DNA of 64,000 nt. Source: Conchocele bisecta. Lineage: Eukaryota > Mollusca > Bivalvia > Lucinida > Thyasiridae. Where the stretch lies: the NCBI GenBank assembly GCA_029237695.1, contig CM055267.1, forward strand, positions 7,586,036 through 7,650,035, given 5' to 3'. Numbering within the stretch: the first letter of the stretch is position 1; each line of letters opens with the position of its first letter. Below are positions 24,811-37,111 of this stretch, one piece after another. Below the pieces are notes generated by a model. That model did not search any database. It was not told the origin of the DNA and worked only from the letters and a program-made list of their open reading frames with translations. The translations under genes were made by a program, and so were the position numbers.

Positions 24811-25136
24811 TATAAAAGAAAAGAAACGCCCCTAACGAGCGATCATACATACTTAGAATAACAGCCGACGTAACGGCGGTAAACTGAAATGGCATACGTG
24901 ACAATTGACATTTACGTTCCAACAATATTTTCACGGTGTGTAATCGATCATATTTCCTCTCCACCATATGGAACCCGACTCGAGAAACACAAATGGAATC
25001 GTTTATTTCTGAATGTGTGAATTGTTTGCCCGGTCTAACAGTTTCCCCAATGACTATGGGCTAGGTTCGACATATCATTCCATGTCGCATTGCCAGTTTT
25101 CGGTGATAATACTGTCAACAATTAAAAATACGGACG
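24811..25136. other. Spacer, no gene seen
   Basis: Nothing recognised. Confidence 0.4.
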
Positions 25137-25204
25137 GACGCACAGACACCAGGACGTCATTGTGAGCACTATGTCTCGCTTTCCGCAGGCGGGCTCGACA
25201 ATAA
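25137..25204 (-). repeat. Family C left end, solo, inverted
   Basis: The minus strand reads tgtcgagcccgcctgcggaa then agcgagacatagtgctcaca and atgacgtcctggtgtctgtg. This is almost the same as the left end of the 42088 copy, with no core attached. Confidence 0.75.
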
Positions 25205-25225
25205 TGCTAATATTTGTACAAAATA

Positions 25226-25540
25226 TAAATTCTCATGTGCTGCCAAAACATGTGTTATAATTAAGAAATCAATCAAATGTGACAAAAAGCATCAATATTT
25301 TTTTTGGAAAAAAACCAACAACATAAGAATCATCTAAGGAGACGATTCTCATGTGTTGACAACCCTATTTTATTAAGAAATCAACAAATGTGAAAAGAAA
25401 ACATGAATACATTGGTATTTCTTTACAAAAACCTATTTTAACAAAATAGGAGAATCGACTTATGAGACGATTCTCATGTGCTGCCAAATATTGCTTTATC
25501 AAGAAATCAAACAAATGTGAAAATGCACTATGTTAATGCA
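25226..25540. repeat. Three copies of an about 120-bp repeat
   Basis: tctcatgtg-tg-caa occurs near 25231, 25347 and 25472, each followed by aagaaatcaa-caaatgtg. Confidence 0.75.
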
Positions 25541-26034
25541 TAATTATCAATTTATCGTCGATGCGATGGACGTGAGCGACTACATAGCGTGGTTTTGATA
25601 TGTTTGTTTCTGCCGAATTCTAAATGTCGGTCACACTTTGCACGTGAAACTGGATTACCGATAGATGATTGTAAACACCATCAGGTATGCAGCTAGACCG
25701 AAAATGATATGTCGCAAATGTGCTAGTTGGGGATGGGTGGTTACGGCGTCATATTTCTTTATACGCCGTTTGAAAATGGGAGTATTATGTATCCACGCTG
25801 TATTGGACTCTCGGAAACAGCTTGTTCTCACGATAGTGAGGCCCACTGCATGTCAAGGGCAGCGACATTGTCTCGGGTTCCAGTTGGGTGGGGCGAACCG
25901 ACAATGGATTTTAGATATAATTTTAAACTGTATCACATCGTAGGTATTGACACACCCAATCTTCTACCCTCCACTACGGTGTTCCATTTGGGCCATCGTA
26001 ATACCGCTGTGGTGTCGATACTACGATATCACGA
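25541..26034. other. Spacer, no gene supported
   Basis: Overlapping open frames of 60-112 codons without recognisable domains. Confidence 0.35.
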
Positions 26035-26330
26035 TATTACATGTACATGTACGATACGGCCATAACACGAAGGCACGATGACGCGACATCATGATGACGA
26101 TACTACAATATTATATCGTAGCATCGTCATCCTACTGTCGTCATCGTAGCATCGCTCTATCGTCATTGTACCGTCGATATATCGTACTATAGTCATCATA
26201 TCGGCACTGTGCATGTCCATCCGGAAGGCGATATCACGATGACGATAGTACGATAGTGATAGTACAATATTATATCATAGTAATGTATCGTCATTGTGGC
26301 ATCGCGTTCGTACTATAGACCCGATAGCGA
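26035..26330. repeat. Low-complexity cgatatcacgatgacgat repeats
   Basis: Imperfect direct and inverted repeats of atcgtcatcgta and cgatatcacgatgacgata. Confidence 0.8.
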
Positions 26331-26574
26331 AAATGCGATGGGCTTAACTCCGTACTCCGCTGCCTTTTTTAAAGTTCAGGTTGGTGCAAGGAAACAAAAG
26401 TCGTGGGCATGTAAGAGAATAATGGGATATGGCAGGTGATCCGACAGATTCCCCGTAGGTCCAAGCAGGATAGATTAATACATGTAATTAACAAGAAACG
26501 AGGCAAAGCCACGAAGGCCAGGTTTTTTCCAAGCTTAGACACTTGGATAACATAATTATACCCACTTTTTGTAG
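26331..26574. other. Spacer, no gene seen
   Basis: Nothing recognised. Confidence 0.4.
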
Positions 26575-27440
26575 ACTAGATGGCCGTGGCCTGCTTGGGG
26601 TGAGGCATGGACACTAAAAAAATAGATATAGTAGATGGAAAAACTTTAACCAACAAACTTTAACCGGACACACGGACGAACGTATGCCAAAATGCCGACG
26701 ATATCGCGCTTTCCGCAAGCAGGTGTGACAATGATGATAAACACCCATGTGAAGTATCAAGGTATTGGGTGAAGCAGTTGCAGAGATATAGTACACAAAA
26801 AAACTTTAACAAAAAAATTCAAAGTAATTTGACCTTGACATTGGGCACAGGATCGCGCTTTCCGCAAGCAGGTGCGACAATGATGATAAACACCCATGTG
26901 AAGTATCAAGGTATTGGGTGAAGCAGTTGCAGAGATATAGTACAAGAAAAAACTTTAACAACAAAATTCAAAGTAATTTGGCCTTGACATTGGGCACAGG
27001 ATCGCGCTTTCCGCAAGCAGGTGCGACAATGATGATAAACACCCATGTGAAGTATCAAGGTATTGGGTGAAGCAGTTGCAGAGATATAGTACACAAAAAA
27101 ACTTTAACAAAAAAAATCAAAGTAATTTGACCTTGACATTGGGCACAGGGGCCGCACAGTTGGGGGTTAGAATGAAAATATGGATCATGATAAATACCCA
27201 TGTGAAGTTTCAAGGTAATGGGCGAAGCAGTTGCAGAGATATAGTACACGAACAAACTTTAACAAAAAAATTCTAAGTAATTTGACCTTGACATTGGGCA
27301 CAGGGGCCGCACGGTTGGGGGTTAGAATGAAAATATGGATGATGATAAACACCCATGTGAAGTTTCAAGGTAATGAGCGAAGCAGTTGCAGAGATATAGT
27401 ATAACGAAAAAGTTTTAACCAAAAAACTTTAACCAGACGT
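26575..27440 (-). mobile_element. Family C element, copy 2 (inverted; end sequence inside core)
   Basis: The right end reads inverted at 26575-26615 (ctagatggccgtggcctgct). The left end is at 26690-26735 (atcgcgctttccgcaagcag). The core units carry ccatgtgaagtatcaaggta, gaagcagttgcagagatata and tttgaccttgacattgggca. Unusually, the left-end hairpin atcgcgctttccgcaagcag is repeated inside the array at about 26850 and 27000. There it forms a 149-bp composite unit. Confidence 0.82.
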
Positions 27441-27890
27441 ACGTTAAAAAGTTAACGTTGAAAATGGCTAAGTCAATTACGTAGAAATAATAGTGAAGGT
27501 AAAAAAATGGTCACATGTTGGATAGTTGTATGTGGTAGGCACCCCTTGGTTATGAAGCGTGAAAGTTTGGTGGTCCTAGGTGGTACAGTACCAAAGAAAT
27601 GGACTTAAACACGAAACTTATTAACATTGTAAACGCGAAAACTTAACATTGAAAATGGCTAAGTCGACTACGCGGAAAAAATGGGTCAAGTTAAAAAAAA
27701 AAGTAACATGTTGGATAGTGATATGTGGTGGGCACCCCTTGATTATGAAACTGTGAAAGTTTGGTGGTCCTAGGTGGTACAGTAACAAAGAAATGGACTC
27801 AAACACGAAAACTTAACATTGATTGTGGACGCCGCCCGCCGCCCGCCCGGCTTTCGCCAATCCAATAGCCTGGATTTTTTTTCTCAAAAA
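27441..27890 (+). mobile_element. Family H element remnant
   Basis: Two units of about 170-180 bp (aaaatggctaagtc, taacatgttggatagtgata, gtgaaagtttggtggtccta) are followed by the right-end-like gtggacgccgcccgccgccc. The layout matches families A-E, but no left end was identified. Confidence 0.6.
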
Positions 27891-28196
27891 ACCTGGCTAA
27901 AAACTGCGTACCTTACAATTTGCTACTCGACATGGTGGAACGAACTAATACGTTGATACCTGTGTCGTGTAGCTCTCCATTGGACTGATGTACAATAACT
28001 ATCATGGATATGTACGGAGAAAGGGTGCTGGTGGTTTCGTATAATCCCAAGTTCCCATGTGGAACTGGTATGGTAAATCTTTAGTCTTTGTTTACGACCA
28101 TGACGACGACGCAGTTACTGTGAAAACCCAACAACAGCACCGAATTAGCACCAACAAACGCCACAGACGTCATCCACAACTACCAGTAATGATATG
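27891..28196. other. Spacer, no gene seen
   Basis: Nothing recognised. Confidence 0.35.
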
Positions 28197-30416
28197 TACC
28201 GTAAAGATTCTAATAGACGCCGGTCACCACTGGCTCCGAAGTCCAGGGTGGGCGTTTAATAGAGGCAAGTGTTATTCAGCAAAGGGAAAATGATAACAAA
28301 ATATAGATGTTCTGCTATCTGAACAAAACATAACTAAGGGACGTTACTCCAAACGCCAGACTTGATTGTACTGTCTGTCAGTTTATAAACATTTGGGCCA
28401 AGACGTTTCGGCCCACTCTGGTCATTATGGTACAGTCGGTAGAAATGTTAAATTTAATGGTAATGTATATCAAGACAGCGTCAATCATTAATGCTGATCA
28501 GATTTACGCCTACGGATGTTTCGTCAGCGTCAGCGTTTCGGATCAGTCGGGTTTGAGATGCTTTGAAAATGGCGTCTCTGTAACCGTGTAAATTCTGATC
28601 ACCCTGTGTCCGTGCAAATAGCTACTGCTGATGAGGAATTTACTGTGACACCGGAAACAGTCGAATTTCGCTTCCGCTTTTGAAAATGAAAGTAGCAATT
28701 ACGTTTTTTCCCCCGATTTTAAAGGAAGTTGCTTTCGAAATAACAAAAAGAAACTAGAAATGTGGCCTGTCGGTCATTTACCCGAGCGTTAAGGTTTCGA
28801 ACGCACCAAGTCTGTGACCTTGACCCTGGGTTTAGCGGGGGGTGGGGGGGGTGGGGGGGGGGGGGGTGCGGGACGAACAATGTGGATTTGTCACAGGGCG
28901 GTAGAGGAGCATTGGAGCAATGTGTGTGAGAAATGTGACGCAGATCCGAATAAGGACACAGAAATTACAAGCCATTTACCCGAGCGTTAAGATTTCGAAC
29001 GCACCAAGTCTGTGACCTTGACCCTGGGCTTAGCGGGGGCGGGACGAATGTGGATTTGTCACAGGGCGGTAGAGGATCATTGGAGCAATGGGTGTGTGAA
29101 ATGTGAAGCAGATCAGAGCAAGGAAACAGAAATTATAAGCCATTTACCCAGCGTTAAGGTTTCGAACGCACCAAGTCTGTGACCTTGACCCTGGGCTTAG
29201 CGGGGGCGGACGAATGTGGATTTGTCACAGGGCGGTAGAGGACGATTGGAGCAATGCGTGTGTGAAATGTGAAGCAGATCGGAGCAAGGAAACAGAAATT
29301 ATAAGCCATTTACCCAGCGTTAAGATTTCGAACGCACCAAGTCTGTGACCTTGACCCTGGGCATAGCGGGGGCGGGACGAATGTGGATTTGTCACAGGGC
29401 GGTAGAGGACCATTGGAGCAATGCGTGTGTGAAATGTGAAGCAGATCCGAGCAAGGAAACAGAAATTATAAGCCATTTACCCAGCGTTAAGGTTTCGAAC
29501 GCACCAAGTCTGTGACCTTGACCCTGGGCTTAGCGGGGGCGGACGAATGTGGATTTGTCACAGGGCGGTAGAGGACCATTGGAGCAATGCGTGTGTGAAA
29601 TGTGAAGCAGATCCGAGCAAGGAAACAGAAATTATAAGCCATTTACCCAGCGTTAAGGTTTCGAACGCACCAAGTCTGTGACCTTGACCCTGGGCTTAGC
29701 GGGGGCGGGACGAATGTAGATTTGTCACAGGACGGTAGAGGACCATTGGATCAATGCGTGTGTGAAATGTGAAGCAGATCCGAGCAAGGAAACAGAAATT
29801 ATAAGCCATTTACCCAGCGTTAAGGTTTCGAATGCACCAAGTCTGTGACCTTGACCCTGGGCTTAGCGGGGGCGGGACGAATATGGATTTGTCACAGGGC
29901 GGTAGAGGACCATTGGAGCAATGCGTGTGTGAAATGTGAAGCAGATCTGAGCAAGGAAACAGAAATTATAAGCCATTTACCCAGCGTTAAGGTTTCAAAA
30001 GCACCAAGTCTGTGACCTTGACCCTGGGCTTAGCGGGGGCAGGACAAATGTGGATTTGTCACAGGGCGGTAGAGGACGATTGGAGCAATGCGTGTGTGAA
30101 TTGTGAAGCAGATCCGAGCAAGGAAACAGAAATTATAAGCCATTTACCCAGCGTTAAGGTTTCGGGACGTACGTACGTACGGACGCCGGTAACACTATAT
30201 GCCCCCCTCACCATTCGGTGGCGGGGGCATAAAAAAATCTAATTGGACAATTAGCTCCGGTTTTGTTTCAAGTCGGTACTGGGCGTTTATTAAAAGGCAC
30301 TAATTTCGTGAAAATCGGCCAAAAAATGTGTCATTTTCAACGTAAAAAGTGGGGGGTGGGCGTCTATTAGAGCATGCCATGGGCGTCTATTAGAATCTTT
30401 ACGGTAATACTATGTA
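28197..30416. mobile_element. TIR-bounded element carrying a family A copy
   Basis: taccgtaaagattctaatag then acgcc at 28197-28222 is perfectly inverted at about 30390-30416. Both sides also carry gtgggcgtttaatag-like words. The interior 28223-28753 is unrecognised and has no gene; 28754-30232 is a family A element. This could be one MITE-like element with a nested insertion, or two solo termini. Confidence 0.6.
28754..30232 (+). mobile_element. Family A element, copy 4
   Basis: Left end ctagaaatgtggcctgtcgg, about eight 167-bp units with gcggtagaggaccattggag and tgtgaccttgaccctgggc, a gacgtacgtacgtacgg tract, and right end gacgccggtaacactatatg with the gcccccc/gggggc hairpin. The first unit has a G-run expansion (28839-28866). 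Confidence 0.9.
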
Positions 30417-30639
30417 TATATAATGATAAATAAAAAACATGTTCTGTTATCTCATTTATTTACTACCCATCAACATAAGCAATGACAGCTCAATTGTCCA
30501 CAATTGATGATAGACAATTAATTCGATCAAGATTTACACTTATTGCTGGAATCAGAAACAACTAGATTGGTCAGTAAGCGAGGCTTGCGGAAGAATCCCC
30601 CCCCCCCCCCCCGCGTGGGCCCAGGTACCCCTAAAATAT
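30417..30639. other. Spacer
   Basis: Contains a poly-C run at 30597-30612; nothing else recognised. Confidence 0.4.
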
Positions 30640-30823
30640 GTAAAAATTTCCAAGTGTGTGGGCTTGTGACCTTGACTCTGGGATTAGCGCGAGCGGCATG
30701 AACGTGAATTTGTCACAGGGTGGTAGAGTTGGAGCAATGAGTGTGAAATGTGAAGCAGATCCGAGAAGGCAAGGCAATAGAAGTTATAACCGATTTCTCT
30801 GATGTTAAGTTTTGTAAAGAGAC
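30640..30823 (+). repeat. Family E core fragment
   Basis: gtgaccttgactctgggat, tttgtcacagggtggtagag, gaagttataaccgatttctc and gatgttaag, interrupted by the G-tract element. The unit resumes at 31297. Confidence 0.65.
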
Positions 30824-31296
<473 letters not shown>

Positions 31297-31670
31297 ATGT
31301 ATGTGACGTTGACCTCGAGATCAGCGGGGATTTGTCACAGCATATGAAATATTAAGAATTTTCAATGTTGGATGTTGGATGGTCGTGGATTTGGCACAGC
31401 ATGGTAGTAGAGCCTTACAGGAATGCATGTGTGAAATATTAAGCATTTTAGATGAAGGAAATAGAAGTTATAACAATATTTCTCTGATGTTAAGTTTACG
31501 GACTAAGTATTTGACCTTGACCTTGGGATCTGCGGGGGTTGGACGGTCGTAGATTTGGCACAGCATGGTAGTAGAGTGTATGTATGTGCCAATCTCAATT
31601 TCAACACATCGTGAAAAAGCCAAGGCAAAAACGCGACATTGCAGTCGCGAAAACGCGAGATCACGAGTAG
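31297..31670 (+). repeat. Family E core fragment, continued
   Basis: Two units with tttggcacagcatggtagta, gaaggaaatagaagttataa, atttctctgatgttaag and ttgaccttgaccttgggat. They are the reverse orientation of the array at 62696-63375. Confidence 0.75.
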
Positions 31671-31801
31671 AAAATGCGATATTGAATCCTTTGTTTTCTC
31701 GTGACGTCACAAAACTATGTGCACAGAGATGTCCGCCATTTTGTTGCCCTAGCTGAAAACGCGGAAGTGATTGGAGCTGCGATAAAATTTAACCTCGGAA
31801 A

Positions 31802-32468
31802 ATGCCAATTTGTGGTATTTACGGATGTTCAAATCGGCCAGGAGTCCAGAATGACATTAGTCATAACTGGTCAGGGTGATGAAACGCTACAATTATCAAC
31901 AGAAAGGCGTCGCCTGTGGAAAGGTGCCATATCGAGGAAGGACATCATGACGGAAGAAAAATGGGACCGCACAATTGTGTGTTCAAAGCATTTTGTTGGT
32001 GGTACGTGTTAACTTCGCATTGTTAACTGCTGTTTGTCTGACTTTACGGCTTTATACAAAGTACATGTTGAACTCAGAACTGTTTACCTCCGATTTACAC
32101 ACCACTTTGTAAGAGACGTAACGTATGCAATATTACCCCACCAACTATTTGTATATGTAAATTTTTCTTTGTTCATTCGTATTTCATAATCAATTCGTTA
32201 CTGTCCGAGGCTGATACTTTCATAGTTCGATGTAAGGATGTTAGGTGGGAATGTAAACAAAAAATAATGACAGTGTATATGTGACTATTAATTTTGCATT
32301 TAAAGGTAGATGCCCACTCATTAGGCACAACATGTTCTTTATAGGAATTAATTAAGTGTATAATTATGCCACTATCCACCAGTTCTAAAAATTACGAGTG
32401 TCCGCTATATAGATTTAATCATTCAGTAATAAATATTTTACCCAGAGGCGGATCTGGAGGTAGGGGGA

Positions 32469-32511
<43 letters not shown>

Positions 32512-33880
32512 GTGAATCATGTTGTGACCAAGAGATAAATTAGGTGTGGCCACCAAAATAAATACAAAACATACATGTCCCCTCCAATACTTGCGTGCAT
32601 GTTTTTTTACAATTGGATTATTATTAATACTTTCAATATCACTTATTTCAGGAACAAAGGCGTATGTACACGACAGAACTCATCCTGCATGGCTTCCATC
32701 CCTACAGTTGGGAAAGAAGGACATTTTGTCGCCAGCCACTGCAAGTGACCGCTTTCAAAGGGCCAGTCAGCGTAAGCAGAAGCGAAAAGTATCTGATGCA
32801 GTTTCGTCATTGAAAAAAAGACATATAAATTTCAGCCAGACTGCAAATGAAACTGAAAGTCCTGATCAGAAATGTTCATTTGATGAAGATGACTCTACGA
32901 CAACAATTATGAGACTGAAAGCACCAGCCAGTCTACTGAAACGCAAACAGATATATCAGCAGAATATATTACACTACTTGAAGAAGACCAAAAGTCCCGG
33001 CTAGCTGGAAAAAATGACTTCAGAAAGTTACAGGTGGATAGGAAGGGATTATACACACTGGAAACATATGTGAACGACCCGGAAAAAGTTGCATTCTACA
33101 CTGGATTGTCAAATGTACAAGTTTTAAAACTAGTATTCAGCTTAATTGAGGAACACATGAGCACCAACAACAAATGCCTTTCAAAAGAAAATGAGTATCT
33201 ACTTTGCTTGGTGAAGTTACGAATGAATTATATGTTCAAAGATATTGCTGATCAGCTAAGCATTTCTCTGGCGACCGTACAAAGGAGCTTTCATGCCACA
33301 TTAGATATATTGTTTGTGCGGTTGAATTTTTTTGGTACATTGGCCATCACTGAGAAATTTAAGAAAATTCTATGCCTTAGTGTTTCAGGAAAGAAATTTT
33401 GGCCAGACTGTTGTTATTATCCTAAGATGTTTTTCGAGTTGTTCACTGAGCTGCCAAGTAGTTCATTGAATAAGGTGTATACATATTCGAACTACAAGCA
33501 TCACCAGACTGTAAAGTACTTGATTGGAATAGCCCCACAAGGTGTTAGTTTAACATACATTTCTGATGGGTGGGGTGGTAGAAACTTCAGAAAACACATA
33601 CGAAAATGTGGCATATTAGAAAATTTACTCCCTGGTGATGTGGTAATGGTGGATAGGGGGTTCTGCATAGAAGATGCAGTAAAACTGGTTTCATCAATGC
33701 CACATTGTTAATTCCAAATTTCACTCGTGGAAAGTCGCAGCTGCATCCGCTCGAAAAGTTGAAAAAAAAAAAAAAACACGAAAAATTGCATTCTGTCCGC
33801 ATCATGTTGAACGGGGTGATTGGGTAGTGCTGCGAAAAGTTCAGAATCTTTGAGGGCATAGTTCCCTCTTGAGTTTATTA
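31802..33880 (+). pseudogene. THAP-domain DDE transposase (ISL2EU type), two exons
   Basis: Exon 1 (31802-32001) encodes a THAP zinc finger. It begins MPICGIYGCSNR (first Cys pair) and ends in CSKHF (Cys-His pair), with a frameshift between. A GTACGT donor at 32002 and a ttcag acceptor ending at 32651 join in phase to the usual THAP tail (HPAWLPSLQLG). Exon 2 runs through a basic, low-complexity linker, a frameshift near 32940, a helix-turn-helix region (MFKDIADQLSISLATVQRSF) and a DDE_Tnp_4-like core: YSNYKHHQTVKYLIGI, SDGWGG, GDVVMVDRGF. The first catalytic Asp expected before ELPSS is not visible. After 33711 the frame is broken by stops and an A run, although related codons continue to about 33880. 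It would bind and cut the element ends in the nucleus; this copy is inactive. Confidence 0.85.
32303..32440 (-). repeat. Family T fragment in transposase intron
   Basis: ttaaaggtagatgcccactc, attaggcacaacatgttctt and taattatgccactatccacc match the family T terminus. It is followed by a poly-G run at 32471-32509. Confidence 0.75.
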
Positions 33881-34861
33881 AACTTAAAGCAGATGAAACT
33901 GTTCCAAACATTGACAAAAATTGTCAAGGTGGGCATGCTGTCTGACAAATTTATGTCCATCTGTTCCTCTTGAGTAGCACCTCTAACCCTTTAAAAAACC
34001 AAGTAACTGGTATGGAATCTTCCCTGTTACATTAATCAGAACAAAGTGATGTTCATTATAAATATTTATTTATTTTTGTCGGTAAAAATTGATATTTGTC
34101 ACAAACAGTGCAGATCCTGATGAGGCGGCTCGTTACAAGCCCACTCATCTGGATCTACACTGTTTGCAAACTCCAGTATAGAGGTCTGTGGTGTTCAAAG
34201 GGTTTTAAACCTGACTCAAAAGGCCAATTATCCATTTCATGACGAAGACAATTGTATGTTTTCTTATTTCTCACCAGAAGTAAATTTGTTGTTTACCACT
34301 CACTTGAACGTCCAGCGATGCTTCGAAATGAGCGGTAACAATATATTTTTCATTAAGAAATAAATAAACATAAAAACTCCACTTTTCACTGCCGCCGGCC
34401 GTTATTGATAACATATTCATGTAGAAATCCTTTATACATTCATGGATTCAACACTGTCTGTGATTGTATGGGGAGATAATTCTGAATACCATAAATAATG
34501 AATAACCCTAAATATTCAGACACAAATTTATTTCTGGGAAAAACCATATAAATACATTGATTCCAATTTGATCATTATGGTTTAGTAAAGATTGTACAAA
34601 GTTACCACAATAACAATGTATGTGGATATAATTTGCTTTGGGTTTAAACCCAGCTATCTTATAGGTGATTTCCGAAAACATATTGTGTCTGAATATTTAG
34701 GGCGATTTATACTATTGTATATATGCTACATTGAGCCACTTACAAGATACTGGGAGAAACAAATAAAAACAATTGTAGGTTCATGTAGCAGAAATGCTGC
34801 TTATCTTCAGCATTAAATTGAATTATTTTGTAAACTACATGTAAATAAAGTGAAACTAGAA
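33881..34861. other. Interior of ISL2EU element, no gene
   Basis: A/T-rich spacer between the two genes of the element; open frames lack recognisable domains. Confidence 0.4.
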
Positions 34862-36062
34862 AAAGTCGATGGCGCGCCATCGCAATATACCCACTTTCCC
34901 CAAATGCTAAGTCCGAAAGGGGGAGATACCAAATATCAGGCGCGTAGGTATGAAGGTGAAAAAGTTTTTCGAGTTACAAGGAAAAAATGGGAAATTCTGA
35001 GTCCGAAAGGGGGAGATAATCCATGATGGAGGGTCCGGATCAAAAATCCGATTCACTTTGCGCATCTGCACATGATAACGAATGCTAACATACCAATATC
35101 AGGCGCGTTAGGAATGAAGGTGAAAAAGTTTTTGTCGAGTTACAGGAAAAAATAAAAAATGGGAAATTCGGAGTCCGAAAGGGGGAGATAATCCATGATG
35201 GAGGGTCCCGGATGCAAAAATCCGAAATTCACTTCCGAAAGGAGGAGATACCAAATATCAGGCGTAGGTATGAAGGTGAAAAGTTTTTCGAGTTACAAGG
35301 AAAAAATGGGAAATTCTGAGTCCGAAAGGGGGAGATAATCCATGATGGAGGGTAACGGATCAAAAAATCCGAATTCTCTTTGCGACATCTGCACTGATAA
35401 CGAAGCTACACACCAAATATGAGGCGCGTAGGTATGAAGGTGAAAAAGTTTTTTTTTCGAGTTTACAACGGAAAAAATGGAAATTCGGAGTCCGAAAAGG
35501 GGGAGATAATCCATGATGGAGGGTCGGATGAAAAATCCGAATTCACTTTGCGCATCTGCACATGATAACGAGCTACATTACCAAATATCAGGCGCGTAGG
35601 TATGAAGGTGAAAAAGTTTTTTCGAGTTACAAGGATAAAAAATGGGAAAATTCTGAGTCCGAAAGGGGGTGATAATCCATGATGGAGGGTCGGATGAAAA
35701 ATCCGAATTCACTTTGCTCATCTGCACATGATAACGAAGCCTACATACCAAATATCAGGCGTGTAGGTATGAAGGTGAAAAAGTTTTTCGAGTTACGAGG
35801 AAAAAAAAAAAAAATGGGGAAATTCTGAGTCCGAAAGGGGAGGGGGCGATAATCCATTGATGGGAGGGTCGGATCAAAAAATCCAAATTCACTTTGCGCA
35901 TCTGACATGATAACGAAGCTACATACCAAATATCAGGCGCGTAGGTATGAAGGTGAAAAAGTTTTTGCGAGTTACAATGAAAACGTGATGGACGTACGGA
36001 CGGACGTACGGACGTTACGGGTCGACGGACACCCGTGACGAAAACAATATACCCGTTTTTTT
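34862..36062 (+). mobile_element. Family G element (fixed ends, about 165-bp tandem core)
   Basis: The left end holds the 16-bp palindrome cgatggcgcgccatcg (34867-34882). The core is seven diverged units of 160-178 bp: aggcgcgtaggtatgaaggt, aaaagtttttcgagttacaa, gagtccgaaagggggagata and ttcactttgcgcatctgcac. The right end is a gacgtacggacggacgtacg tract, then gacgaaaacaatatacccg. It shares its design with families A-E but lacks their gaccttgacc motif. It was inserted between the two transposon genes. Confidence 0.8.
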
Positions 36063-37111
36063 TTTACAAAAAAGTTGGGTTATAATATGAAAAAATTACA
36101 CATCCTCGTACATGTGTTTGCAGAAATCATTGAGAATGGCCCAATCTCAGACAAAAAATTTAGTATATCTGGGCTGTGTTTATAAACTTTTTGGAGTTTG
36201 TACTCGGTGCCCGACCGTTAAGAATTGAGAAAACAAAAAAAGAAAAACCCTACATTTGCTAACATTTGTTTTGAGTTACTTTCCTTCAAAAAAGACCCAA
36301 ATTTCAACACATATTTTCACATTCTGTATCATTAAACCCACAGAGCTCCAGATAACCTTGTGGCTAAAGCGTATAAACCCCTCCCCCTGATTTTGAAAAA
36401 TTCATTGCATATTTTTACTTTTACAAATGGTTTATTGATTTTTTTTTTTTCCCATTGCTAAATAGGGATACATGATAGACCAAAAAATAACAAATTGAAA
36501 AAACATTCACTTAATTCAGCTTCAAAAAGCAAATACTTTTTGCAGCTCAAACTAAGTGAATTTTTCAACAGTTTTATTTTCACTACTCAATTTGAAAATC
36601 AATGTGTATTTTCACATTGTCTGCGTATTTTGTACTCTCACTTTCATAATCGATGGGCGTATTTAGCTAAAATAATTGCGTACAATATCGGAGCTTTGCG
36701 GCTAGTCTCTGAATTGATTTGTCGAGTACGAGTACATACTCAGAAAGTTGGATAGCCCATTTATGCCATCGCGGTTCACCAATATAGGATTTTGAAAAAA
36801 ATATTGTGTCAATGACGTCGAAAATGGTCAGCGAGATTCAGAGCTGATGCAAAAAATTTTTGACGTCCTTGATGGTGTATAACTGAAACCTGTGGCAAAG
36901 CACTACCAAGAAAATGGTTGAACGTTCACATGAAAACTGTCTCACACATTAGCATGGAAAAGTTTTCATTAAGTTACTTAGAAGTAAAAAAGGTTAAATG
37001 ACGGTAGCTGTTGAAAGGCCGTTTAAAACACCAATAATCAATCTTGATTTTGAGCATGCATGAGTACACACTACAGTGTAATATATTCAAAAATATTCAT
37101 GAGCACATAGA
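36063..37111. other. Interior of ISL2EU element, no gene
   Basis: A/T-rich. A SINE tail fragment lies at about 36995-37045 (gtagctgttgaaaggccgtt). Nothing coding is supported. Confidence 0.45.
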
